64,000 nucleotides of DNA from UBA5314 sp040217815 (lineage in GTDB: Bacteria > Bacillota > Syntrophomonadia > Syntrophomonadales > Syntrophomonadaceae). Numbering within the stretch: the first letter of the stretch is position 1; every line of letters starts with the position of its first letter. The notes beneath the pieces were generated by a model, which was not told the origin of the DNA, made no database searches, and saw only the letters and a program-made list of their open reading frames with translations. The stretch covers positions 1 through 64,000 of the forward strand of contig JBEHWI010000013.1 of the NCBI GenBank assembly GCA_040217815.1, in the 5' to 3' direction. Position numbers and translations under genes: made by a program. Positions 24,693-33,064 of this stretch are shown piece by piece.

Positions 24693-27032
24693 ATGAAGTA
24701 CTGCGGCAAATGCGGGCAACCAGCCACTGATGATTCAATGTTTTGTGAAACCTGCGGAAATCCCTTTTCTACAACGAACAAAACAAGTGCCGCCAGTATT
24801 GACTACCAACAGCAACAGTCTAATCCGGAAACGGCTCCCGGCTTTGGTAGAGAGCATACTTTCTATCAATCGGCAAACCATGCTCAGGCACCCAATACTC
24901 CTGCTCCGCCGCTAAAACCTGAAGGACGGCGCAAATTGTCAAAGGGTATGATTGCTGCGTTAATAAGCCTGGTGCTTCTATTTACCGCCGGCGGCGCATG
25001 GGGCTGGTGGAAACTGGGGACTGAAGCAAGGGCGCAGGCCAAGCTGGATCTGGCCGTAAAATACCTCAGTGAAAACAATTATGAACAGGCTATTCTTGCA
25101 TTTAATGATGCTATTAAAATTGATCCCAAACAGGTGAAAAGCTATCAGGGTCTGGCCAAAACCTATACTTTGCAGCGTAGGTATGACGAAGCCAAAGCGG
25201 CTTATGAACGTGGAACGGCGGCGGTCAAGCCCGAACACCAGCTCATATTACGCCTGAGCCTGGCCGGTATGTATATAGACAAAGGTGATCTTGCACAGGC
25301 CGAGGCCTTCTTCCAGGAAATTATAAAGGGAAACAAAACCTGCATAGACGCCTACCTCGGCCTGGCGATGGTGTACCAGCAACAGGGCAGCAAAGAAAAA
25401 GTGCTGACTGCCCTGGAACAGTGTATCAAGGAAAATTCGCAGAACTACCGGGCTTATAATGCCGCAGCCCGGTATTACGCGGACAATAAGGATAAAGACA
25501 AAACCCTCTCCTACATCGTAAAATCGCTGGATTTAGAAGTAAACCAGGATGATGCCTATATCATATTATCAGATGTATATAAAGGAAATTGGGAGGTTTT
25601 GCAGAGCAAAGCCGATAATACTTGGGCGGCTAAGACTGCGGCCATGCTGAAGTTCTATGCTTATTATTCTGATCAGAAATATGCTCAGGCATTATCGCTG
25701 TATCATTCCAGCCTGGAACAGGATAAAAATAATTTGAAAGCCGCTATTTTAGCCTCTATTTGCATGTTTAACAACGGGGAAAAAGAACAGGCAGCACAAC
25801 TGGTCAAAGATATCGCCACAAATACAAACTCTGATTCAATAATAGTCGATTTGATTAGGTATTATATAATTGCCGGAGATGCCCCCAGGGCGCGGGAAAT
25901 GGCGGTCAAGAGCCTGGATCAAAAACCCGATAATCTTGAGCTTATAAAACTGCTCGCCTCCATCGACAAATCAGATACCAGCGCCATTCGGACATATCAG
26001 ATTTGGTTCATTGTCGGGAGCTGGGATCCGGTTAATGTTGTTGAAAAAGAAATAAAAAAGGCGTCACTTGAATTGCCCTTCCCTGAAAGTCAGAAACCGC
26101 TAAGTATAGATTATTATATCCCTGATCTGAATTTCGCCTATAAGTTTAAAACAGAATCTCATTATAGAAATGACCGGGTAACTTCAGTATATTTGACCAC
26201 CTGGGAAAAAGATGCCAGCGGTTTATATGTGGAAAAATCCAGGCAGCAGGATACCCAATATGTTTCGTTTTCAGACACCACTCACCGGGCAACTCCCACT
26301 GGCGTTTTTATGGTCAAGACCGAAGCCGGGCAGGAAGCCAGTGAAGGCTATTTGGAAGAGAGCGTTGGCTCAGAGGAAAAATCGGAAATAATGTACGTTG
26401 CACCCCAACAAGAATGGACCAATAATTATCAACTCAGACAATACTCTGAAGAACAATGGACAGAAAATCATCAGCGCCACGGGAAATACCTGGGCAATGA
26501 TACTATCCAGATCATGGGAGAATCTATGGAAGCTGCACACGTTCAAATCGTTGATAATGTAAGCAGTGATTACCAACAGGGATTTATTGTAAAAGAGGAA
26601 ACCCTGGATTTATGGCTGGTTAAAAACACAGGCGTAGTCCGCAAAACAAGCCATAAGGTATTTAGAGACGGTGGCACTTCAGATTTCAACGTGGAGTTAA
26701 TCGCCCGGACTTCTAAAGGCGCTGCTACCTCAAGCAGCAGTGGCCAGTTGACACTGGAACAAAAGAAAGAAAAAGCCCGGGAAATACTCTTTTCCTACAA
26801 ACCTTCCTGGCGCGAAGAAGAAAAGAAAGGCCGTCAATATACGGGTAATGGCAATTCTCATCAATTCTGCATTGAGGCTGATTGGCAGCCGGATCGCAAC
26901 GGGTTTCTTTTCCATGTATACGATAGTGTAGATTATCCCCAAGGAGGCCATACTGCCACTCTGGGATGGTATCTGGTCAAACCCGATACCGGAGAGATCT
27001 GGGATGATATTATGTTGAAGAGAGTAAAATAA
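24693..27032 (+). CDS. Zinc ribbon - TM - TPR protein with WLVKN-type C-terminal module
   Basis: 779 residues, the only TPR paralogue on the plus strand. Zinc ribbon C4, C7, C18, C21; membrane helix about 85-105; TPR region about 111-430. Residues about 465-665 hold a beta-rich module that begins DYYIPDLNFAYKF and ends with ESMEAAHVQIVDN and LDLWLVKNTGVVRKTSH; it recurs at 37639, 47585, 49597 and 60601. A further 100-residue tail (about 680-779) with KARE and GWYLVKPDTGEIWDD looks PepSY-like, weakly. The start has GGGGAGATGAG upstream. No TRTCA promoter was found; the 63-bp repeat at 24527-24589 lies upstream. Confidence 0.88.
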   Translation: MKYCGKCGQPATDDSMFCETCGNPFSTTNKTSAASIDYQQQQSNPETAPGFGREHTFYQSANHAQAPNTPAPPLKPEGRRKLSKGMIAALISLVLLFTAGGAWGWWKLGTEARAQAKLDLAVKYLSENNYEQAILAFNDAIKIDPKQVKSYQGLAKTYTLQRRYDEAKAAYERGTAAVKPEHQLILRLSLAGMYIDKGDLAQAEAFFQEIIKGNKTCIDAYLGLAMVYQQQGSKEKVLTALEQCIKENSQNYRAYNAAARYYADNKDKDKTLSYIVKSLDLEVNQDDAYIILSDVYKGNWEVLQSKADNTWAAKTAAMLKFYAYYSDQKYAQALSLYHSSLEQDKNNLKAAILASICMFNNGEKEQAAQLVKDIATNTNSDSIIVDLIRYYIIAGDAPRAREMAVKSLDQKPDNLELIKLLASIDKSDTSAIRTYQIWFIVGSWDPVNVVEKEIKKASLELPFPESQKPLSIDYYIPDLNFAYKFKTESHYRNDRVTSVYLTTWEKDASGLYVEKSRQQDTQYVSFSDTTHRATPTGVFMVKTEAGQEASEGYLEESVGSEEKSEIMYVAPQQEWTNNYQLRQYSEEQWTENHQRHGKYLGNDTIQIMGESMEAAHVQIVDNVSSDYQQGFIVKEETLDLWLVKNTGVVRKTSHKVFRDGGTSDFNVELIARTSKGAATSSSSGQLTLEQKKEKAREILFSYKPSWREEEKKGRQYTGNGNSHQFCIEADWQPDRNGFLFHVYDSVDYPQGGHTATLGWYLVKPDTGEIWDDIMLKRVK

Positions 27033-27039
27033 CACCGGT

Positions 27040-27058
27040 TTGGGAACTTTGTTCCCAA
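27040..27058 (+). terminator. Possible terminator after 24693-27032
   Basis: Stem TTGGGAAC/GTTCCCAA with a 3-nt loop, about 8 nt past the stop codon. The following CTAATCTTTGC is only mildly T-rich, so efficiency is uncertain. Confidence 0.4.
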
Positions 27059-27153
27059 CTAATCTTTGCTCCCATTGGTCTGCAATAGGACGGAAAGGCA
27101 CAAGCAATCGGCCATCTTTTATAATTGTAGGAGTCCGGGCCTTTCAAGAAAAA

Positions 27154-27178
27154 GAGGCTGCCCTTTTGGGGAAGCCTC
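27154..27178 (-). terminator. Terminator after 27193-28554
   Basis: Stem GAGGCT/AGCCTC with additional CCCC/GGG pairing, followed in the minus direction by TTTTTCTTG. Fifteen nt past the stop codon. Confidence 0.75.
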
Positions 27179-27192
27179 ATTAAAGTTTACGT

Positions 27193-28554
27193 TTAAGACA
27201 AAGGCAGTACGTGCAGGGTATTGTCAGCTGCGGTTATATAATACAGGTTATTTCCATTTATAACAGCCATTGTACAGTTATCACTGATCACCGTTTGGGG
27301 TTCATTATTACCTGGTTTAAACACTACTACATTCTGCGACGCCAGCAAATACACACCGTTATGCTCCCCCAGTAATTGTGCGCTGTTCAGATCAAAGCCC
27401 AGACTCGATGTTTTCATAGTCTCTTTTGTAACCGGATTATACAGTTTGTATGTGTAGTTGCCGGTTTTCATATCGCAAACTACATAACCCAGCCAACCGT
27501 CGCGGCTAGTTATGTCCTCAATGTCACGATGTCCTGTTTCAATTAACTCATTTGTACACTCTATCTTTATATCGCTCCCATCCATGTTCATGGAATACAA
27601 GCCTTTTCCATCATACCAGGGAGGGCTATAAAAGAGACGGTTACCACATAATGCCAGGGCCTGGCAACTGCTCTGGCTTACCTGGCTGTTTGACGATCCG
27701 TCCGCTTTTACACGCCAAATCCGGTGAGATTGGTACGTATCATCAATGTAATATACCCAGTCATTGGCAACACAAAAGTCCACCGCTTTCATCGGAGAGC
27801 CACTGGATGTCTTTCCCAGATTAATCCGTTGGACCTCACTTCCATCTTTTTTCATTCTATAAATATCGCCATTTTGATGATCCTCTTCATTGCGATTAAG
27901 ATAGTCGATTGCGAAATAATAAATCCAATCACCCACCACTTGTTCTTTAAGAACCATTCCCTGGCTTAACTGCTTCCGGCCGCTACCGTCATTGCCAACC
28001 CGGTAGAGGCGATAAGACTGATCGGAAGGTGTAATACCCTTTACATACTTTAACGGAGTTATGTAAAACAGTTCTGCCTTGCTGTCAGGAGTTTTGGTTT
28101 GCTCTGGTTTGGCACCACCCGAAAGAGCCACCGTGTTGGTTTCCGGCATCCATTTTACATCAAAACCCAGGGCTTCACCAAATAACTTTGCAGAAACTAC
28201 TAAGCGGCCATCTTTTATTTTTACCGGAGCATCAGTGACTATTTGAGACCCGTCTACCAAAACAATTTCGGTATCAACTTTGGCTTTTATTATTTTAGAG
28301 TTCAGAGTCATAGTAACCGTGCTGCTAAGGCCATCCCAACTTACATCCGCACCAAATGCTTCCCCTATTACCGCCAACGGCACATACAAACGTCCCACAG
28401 TATCATCTACATACGGTTTAACATCAGTAAAAACAACAGGAGTTCCATTTACTGTTATTTTGATGTCTCCACTTGCAACTGCGGGACTTCCGATTCCCAT
28501 TATGACTGTTGCACAAACCGCAAACATAAGCACTACCAATAATGATCTCTTCAT
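27193..28554 (-). CDS. Secreted copper-amine-oxidase-N-like protein with DUF5050-type propeller
   Basis: 453 residues. Signal peptide about 1-27 (LLVVLMFAVCATVIMGIGSP, then AVASG). Residues about 30-150 are the copper-amine-oxidase N-terminal-like stalk domain in two halves: VNGTPVVFTDVKPYVDDTVG, RLYVPLAVIGEAFGADVSWD and later VKIKDGRLVVSAKLFGEALG. This domain in Clostridia is a surface module, not the copper enzyme. Residues about 165-453 hold repeated blades such as GDWIYYFAIDYLNRNEEDHQ, NDWVYYIDDTYQSHRIWRVK and GNNLYYITAADNTLHVL, typical of DUF5050-type propellers. The ATG has GGAAGGGAG upstream. Promoter at 28698-28753; terminator at 27154-27178. Confidence 0.88.
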   Translation of the reverse strand: MKRSLLVVLMFAVCATVIMGIGSPAVASGDIKITVNGTPVVFTDVKPYVDDTVGRLYVPLAVIGEAFGADVSWDGLSSTVTMTLNSKIIKAKVDTEIVLVDGSQIVTDAPVKIKDGRLVVSAKLFGEALGFDVKWMPETNTVALSGGAKPEQTKTPDSKAELFYITPLKYVKGITPSDQSYRLYRVGNDGSGRKQLSQGMVLKEQVVGDWIYYFAIDYLNRNEEDHQNGDIYRMKKDGSEVQRINLGKTSSGSPMKAVDFCVANDWVYYIDDTYQSHRIWRVKADGSSNSQVSQSSCQALALCGNRLFYSPPWYDGKGLYSMNMDGSDIKIECTNELIETGHRDIEDITSRDGWLGYVVCDMKTGNYTYKLYNPVTKETMKTSSLGFDLNSAQLLGEHNGVYLLASQNVVVFKPGNNEPQTVISDNCTMAVINGNNLYYITAADNTLHVLPLS

Positions 28555-28697
28555 GGCGCATTCTCCCTTCCCTGCTACTCTTTTTACCTTTTTAATCCCC
28601 CGGGCACAACAGCCTCCTTTCGTTTTTCGTATATACGGCGGTTATCGATGTAGTGTTCCCCTCCGAATAAAACCCAAAATTTGTAATTATATTTCCA

Positions 28698-28753
28698 ATT
28701 ATATAACAGCCAGATAGAAACAAAAATGACAGATTCCTGACATTTTAATGATA
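28698..28753 (-). promoter_or_regulatory. Promoter of 27193-28554 with three TRTCA elements
   Basis: Minus-strand TATCA (28749-28753), TGTCA (28738-28742) and TGTCA (28727-28731) at 11-bp period, then 23 nt and TATAAT (28698-28703). It is homologous to the copy at 24432-24487, so the two are not independent. The leader is about 145 nt. Confidence 0.75.
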
Positions 28754-28794
28754 GTTTGATTCGAAGGAATGAAGCATTTTTATTCCTCCGAACT

Positions 28795-28857
28795 CTATTT
28801 CCGTATAAAGGATCCATTTTCCATATGGCGAATTCAAATATAAGGCAGTAATGAATG
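28795..28857. repeat. 63-bp perfect repeat, copy 2
   Basis: Identical to 24527-24589. It ends 12 nt before the ATG of the rightward gene at 28870. Together with the partly conserved promoter at 28698-28753 it shows that a whole divergent intergenic region was duplicated. Nothing else stands out in 28555-28869. Confidence 0.8.
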
Positions 28858-28869
28858 GGGGAACGTAAG

Positions 28870-30405
28870 ATGATAAAGAAAGCCATAGGGGCGGCGATTT
28901 TTTCACTGGCAATTATATTTGTATTTGCATCCGCTCCGGTCTATGCAACCGATGTTTACATAAACGGGCAAAAAATGGACTTTACCAACCGCCCTGTAAA
29001 TGTTAATGGGCGCATCTTGGTGCCTATGGGCGAGTTGTTCAACGCCCTAAACGCTGATGTTGAATGGGATGGAGCAAGCCAATGCGTTAAAGGGTCAAGC
29101 ACATCAGGTCAAGTCATGCTATATATAAATAACACAACAGCATATAAAAACGGCCAGCCCATTACCCTGGATGTGCCGCCACTGATAATCGACGGACGAA
29201 CCATGGTGCCCCTGGGATTTATCGGCTTAAGCCTGGGCTGCCAGGTGTCCTACGATGGGGATAATGATCGGGTCATACTGACCTATGGTGAAAACAGTTC
29301 CGGCAAACTGGCAGTACCAAAGGTTCTCTTCGACGGGGAGGAGCTTACCATGGAGCATACACCGGTGGGATTTGTAAACGGCACCCTTATGCTGGGACTG
29401 TCTATGACCGGTAATAGCCAGGATTACGTATTTAGAAATTCATGCAACATCCTCACCTGTTTTTATCCCGGCAGCAGGAAAGTAAATGTATATAAAGCTC
29501 ATGTGAATTCAGCCGGTCTTACGGATCAGATGGATTTACTGGAGTCGTTCGAGATGGATAGCGACCCCATTTTTTATTGGAACCAAACCCATGACAGGAT
29601 TGATTACGTAATGGTGCCCTTGCAGCTATATGCCAAGGCCGCCCATTGCATGGTCGAATACGATAGTGTAAAAAACGTCATAAACGTTGAGCAGGGAATC
29701 ACGTCAAATTCAACCTGTAGTGGTATTACTTCAGACCAGCAGCCAATATACAACAACAATTGGGCGTTTAGCAAATCCGAAGATATTTACGCGTACTACA
29801 AGTCCAGTTCTCCCATCCGTGCAGACCGATTAATCGGTGTATTCACCTATAGAGTCGGCAACCGTTCGCAGGAGATCTACCGGGAAGAAATCCAGGCCAA
29901 AGGTAAAACTTGTTTTTGGTTTGAACTGCCCGGGGAAAAACTGGAACTCCCGCAATACCTAGGGGAAGGAAACGGGGAGTGGTTCCACCACGTCTATACG
30001 ATCGATGGTCTTGAGGTAAGCTCAACCTTCTTTGACGTCGTCCCTGCCGGCAAGCAATGGTTTATGTATTTATGGGGAATTAAAATGAATTCAGGGCAAT
30101 ACTGGCTTGATTACGATATATCAAACTACTTCAATCCTGACTCCGGGGAGTATGTTATACCTAGTGGGACACTGCAGGGTATTGACTGTAAGGCTATAAC
30201 CCTAACAACTGCGCAAATAACGCGGGCCAAATTCGAAATGCGCTGTATTAACCGCGACACTGGCTCCACTATGTACAATATGCAAAGCGAGCCCTTTGGC
30301 GATTTTGACGCCCCCCTGTCCCCGATTCCCGGGCGCTATGAGTATGCCCTTTATGCCGACGGGGTTTATCAAAATTCGGTTTTCTTAACGGTTGCTGATG
30401 TCTAA
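28870..30405 (+). CDS. Secreted protein with copper-amine-oxidase-N-like domain
   Basis: 511 residues from ATG 28870, chosen because GGGGGA lies 8 nt upstream; ATG 28855 would overlap that site. Signal peptide 1-26 ends APVYA. Residues about 27-145 are the copper-amine-oxidase-N-like domain in two halves (VYINGQKMDFTNRPVNVNGR, ILVPMGELFNAL and PPLIIDGRTMVPLGFIGLSL). The remaining 365 residues are beta-rich and have no family I can name; they include LIGVFTYRVGNRSQEIYREE and ISNYFNPDSGEYVIPSGTL. Its tail resembles in layout the partial MORN protein at 62458 (both mention a YYSG/GVxxNSVF style strand only loosely). Single-gene plus-strand unit facing a convergent minus gene. Confidence 0.82.
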   Translation: MIKKAIGAAIFSLAIIFVFASAPVYATDVYINGQKMDFTNRPVNVNGRILVPMGELFNALNADVEWDGASQCVKGSSTSGQVMLYINNTTAYKNGQPITLDVPPLIIDGRTMVPLGFIGLSLGCQVSYDGDNDRVILTYGENSSGKLAVPKVLFDGEELTMEHTPVGFVNGTLMLGLSMTGNSQDYVFRNSCNILTCFYPGSRKVNVYKAHVNSAGLTDQMDLLESFEMDSDPIFYWNQTHDRIDYVMVPLQLYAKAAHCMVEYDSVKNVINVEQGITSNSTCSGITSDQQPIYNNNWAFSKSEDIYAYYKSSSPIRADRLIGVFTYRVGNRSQEIYREEIQAKGKTCFWFELPGEKLELPQYLGEGNGEWFHHVYTIDGLEVSSTFFDVVPAGKQWFMYLWGIKMNSGQYWLDYDISNYFNPDSGEYVIPSGTLQGIDCKAITLTTAQITRAKFEMRCINRDTGSTMYNMQSEPFGDFDAPLSPIPGRYEYALYADGVYQNSVFLTVADV

Positions 30406-30426
30406 AACGTTTGTCTGGCCTATTTA

Positions 30427-31017
30427 TTATAAATAGAATATCACCCACTTGCCATTTTCCTTATGCAAAGTAACCGTACAAAAACATTCGTTATTTTGAT
30501 CATATACGTTAACCTCAGCTCTGCTTGATGACTTGCTTATCGATTTGCATTTGGTGGGACGGTGGCGAATTTTGTGATCAGTAGATAAATCGGTCATAGC
30601 ACCAATGGCAAGTGCGCCGAGAGCTTCCGCTTCGTCTTTGTCAGAGCATACTAAAGTCAATGCTGTCAAATCTTTTCGATATGCAGCCTGCATAAAGGCC
30701 ATGGTCACGTCTTCGGGACTACTTGGTGTAGTAGTGGACGAAACCGCTGTAGTAAATGAAGAAATCAAAGATGAATTGTTGTCCGCAGAGTCTTTATCCC
30801 TGGTCAGGAAGACCAGCAGCAAGAGAACACACAGCACACTTACGACGGTAATTATTACCGTTTTGTTCTCCTTCCCTGAAGCGGTTTTGTTTAAGGTTGC
30901 GTCAAGTCGAGCCGGGGGGGCCGCGTTTTCAGGTCCTTCACTTGAAGAATGTCCGCAATTGTTGCAAAACCTGTCTTCATCAGGCATTTGCTGCCCGCAC
31001 TGCCTGCAGAACATCAT
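30427..31017 (-). CDS. Zinc ribbon - TM protein with DUF4878/SnoaL-like domain
   Basis: 196 residues. Zinc ribbon C4, C7, C18, C21 (FCRQCGQ ... FCNNCG); membrane helix about 53-71 (VIITVVSVLCVLLLLVFL); then from about residue 98 a small alpha/beta domain beginning SPEDVTMAFMQAAYRKDLTA and ending TVTLHKENGKWVIFYL. That pattern is typical of DUF4878 or lumazine-binding/SnoaL-like domains, here outside the cell. Two ATG codons in tandem follow GGAGAGG. It is the last gene in the unit 36181-30427, and shows again the exchange of the C-terminal part behind a fixed ribbon plus helix. Confidence 0.82.
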   Translation of the reverse strand: MMFCRQCGQQMPDEDRFCNNCGHSSSEGPENAAPPARLDATLNKTASGKENKTVIITVVSVLCVLLLLVFLTRDKDSADNNSSLISSFTTAVSSTTTPSSPEDVTMAFMQAAYRKDLTALTLVCSDKDEAEALGALAIGAMTDLSTDHKIRHRPTKCKSISKSSSRAEVNVYDQNNECFCTVTLHKENGKWVIFYL

Positions 31018-31195
31018 CCTCTCTCCTCTCCTGGTTGAAAACTTACTATTTGTTAGTATAAAAAATTACTTCAACTTTACTTCCCGGTTTTCGAGCCAAA
31101 ATTCCATCCCCAAACATAGACCCGTTCCATCTGCCGATTTGCTCCTGTTAGTAACCTCGTCACCCTCACACATACGGAGTTTTTGCAACAACATA

Positions 31196-33022
31196 CTAGT
31201 TTAATTTAGTCAATACCTTACCATTATCATCAACGACGCATTTTTGATCATATGAACCATAATTAGGTGGTCCATAGTACTCATGCTTCGACACTATAAT
31301 ATTACCTTTGTATTCTCCTTCATTGATAACTTTAATTAGGTAACCATAAGTAATTTTTTTTACAATCTTATCTTTAATATTAACCACATATGTATTATCA
31401 CTGCTTACAATACCGTTTGATCCACTAAAATATACTTTTGTCCCATCAAGAGAAAACTGAGGATTATCAAGGTATTCTTGCTTAAAATTATTTACAAGTA
31501 ACTCTTTATGGCCATCTGAATACTTTACCCATAATTCCTTATTTCCTTTTACTTCTAAGCTAATAGGTCGACTCGCCTCAGCCTGGGGTTGACCGCTTTT
31601 TATCTGCGGTTCAGATAGAGCATTACTACCACTCCCACTGGTTGGTTGATTTGAGCCTTCCGGTTTGACCGATCCGCTATTGCCCAAAACAATCAACGAT
31701 TTTTCTTTTAATTCTTCCTTGACTTTGGCAACCGGCTTCCAGTTGTAAAGTAGAGCCTGGGCGGTGTAGACTTTGACACTGGCGTCAGTACTGTTTACGG
31801 CCTGTAATATTGCAATAGCATCCAGGTTGGTAGGATTCGCCTTAAGTGCTTTGAGGGCATATTCTTTGGCTTTTTCCTTGTCACCAGCTTCCAGATAGTA
31901 TCTTCCCAGGTCGCTAAAGAGCCAGTCGTTCAGCTTTTCTTTAGTCAACTGTTTTACCAGGGCTTCGGCTCCCGGTTTGTCACCCTGTTTTAACATGGCT
32001 ATGGCAGCCAGTATCCGGGCTTTTTGATTGCCGTTTTGTAGATTGAGTTTTTCTTGAAAGATGGTAATGGCCTTGGAGTAGTCTTCGGAAGCATAATAGC
32101 CGTAGAATTGCAGCATTGCGGCATGCTGTTTATCTGTAATAAGTGAAGCTTTGGACTGCAGAGCACTCCAATTGCCTTTATATAAATCAGTCAGAATCAG
32201 GTAGGCTTCCTGTTGATTTATTTCCAGAGTAAGAGATTTTAACAGATTATTGAATGAGTCATCTGTTTTATTATTTTGTTTGAGATATAAAGCCAGCGTA
32301 TTATAGGCTCGGTATTCGGTGGGGTTGTTCTCAACTGCTTTGCGCAGCATCGCTTCCGCTTTGGCATTGTCGCCCTTCTGCTGGTAAACTATGGCCAGTC
32401 CAAAGTAGGCTTCAAGGCAGGATGAGTTGCCGTTGTTTATTTCCTGAAAAGCCTGTTCCGCTTTATCCATCTGTCCCTGGTCCATGTACATGCCGGCTAA
32501 ACCGATTTGTAGGGTCGGCTTTTTCTCCGCTGCTACCGCGGCCAGACCTCTGTCGTAGGTAGACTGGGCTTCATCATATTTCCCTTGTATGGTATAAACC
32601 CTGGCTAAACCTTGATAGGCCTTTACTTCTTTGGGAGCTATCTTGATGGCATCATTGAAGGCCAGGATGGCTTTCTCGTAGTCGTTTTCACTCAAATATT
32701 TAACTGCCAGCTCCAGTTTGGCCTGCACGCGGGCTTCGGTTCCAAAGCTGTTCCATCCCCAAAAGCCGCCCAGAATTAACACCACGGCCAGGATGGAACC
32801 TATAATTACTTTGGTCTTCTTTCCTATCCCCGGCGGTTTGGTTTGAATGGGTGTTGCAGTCTTTGTTTCATTGGGAGATTCCATCGCTTTAAAGGATTGC
32901 TCTTCAGAACCCGACTCTGCAATAATACTCTCCTCCTCGTTTGAAGCCCCAATATTATTCCCGCACGAATTACAAAACCTGGCGTCGTCTTTCAGCTCCT
33001 GCCCGCATTTTCCGCAGTACAT
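31196..33022 (-). CDS. Zinc ribbon - TM - TPR protein with short propeller-like end
   Basis: 608 residues. Zinc ribbon C3, C6, C17, C20; membrane helix about 71-90; TPR region about 93-430 with the family start KYLSENDYEKAILAFNDAIK. After a Ser/Gly/Pro linker, the last 115 residues carry LWVKYSDGHKELLVNNFKQE and NPQFSLDGTKVYFSGSNGIV, which look like one or two TolB/WD-type blades. A complete propeller would need more. GGGAGAG precedes the ATG. It lies 42 nt behind the vWA/beta-lactamase-like gene in the same unit. Confidence 0.88.
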   Translation of the reverse strand: MYCGKCGQELKDDARFCNSCGNNIGASNEEESIIAESGSEEQSFKAMESPNETKTATPIQTKPPGIGKKTKVIIGSILAVVLILGGFWGWNSFGTEARVQAKLELAVKYLSENDYEKAILAFNDAIKIAPKEVKAYQGLARVYTIQGKYDEAQSTYDRGLAAVAAEKKPTLQIGLAGMYMDQGQMDKAEQAFQEINNGNSSCLEAYFGLAIVYQQKGDNAKAEAMLRKAVENNPTEYRAYNTLALYLKQNNKTDDSFNNLLKSLTLEINQQEAYLILTDLYKGNWSALQSKASLITDKQHAAMLQFYGYYASEDYSKAITIFQEKLNLQNGNQKARILAAIAMLKQGDKPGAEALVKQLTKEKLNDWLFSDLGRYYLEAGDKEKAKEYALKALKANPTNLDAIAILQAVNSTDASVKVYTAQALLYNWKPVAKVKEELKEKSLIVLGNSGSVKPEGSNQPTSGSGSNALSEPQIKSGQPQAEASRPISLEVKGNKELWVKYSDGHKELLVNNFKQEYLDNPQFSLDGTKVYFSGSNGIVSSDNTYVVNIKDKIVKKITYGYLIKVINEGEYKGNIIVSKHEYYGPPNYGSYDQKCVVDDNGKVLTKLN

Positions 33023-33064
33023 ACTCTCCCTTTACCTCCCCGCTTTAGTCCAAGATTCGCATAC

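Noticed and set aside
27193..28554. Copper amine oxidase enzyme
   Set aside because: Only the N-terminal stalk-like domain is present; no catalytic domain, topaquinone tyrosine or copper histidines are seen.
31066..31173. 35-residue minus-strand frame starting MCEGDEVTNRSKSADG
   Set aside because: The peptide looks protein-like, but no ribosome binding site precedes the ATG and I recognise no family; it could be a remnant, not supported enough to list.
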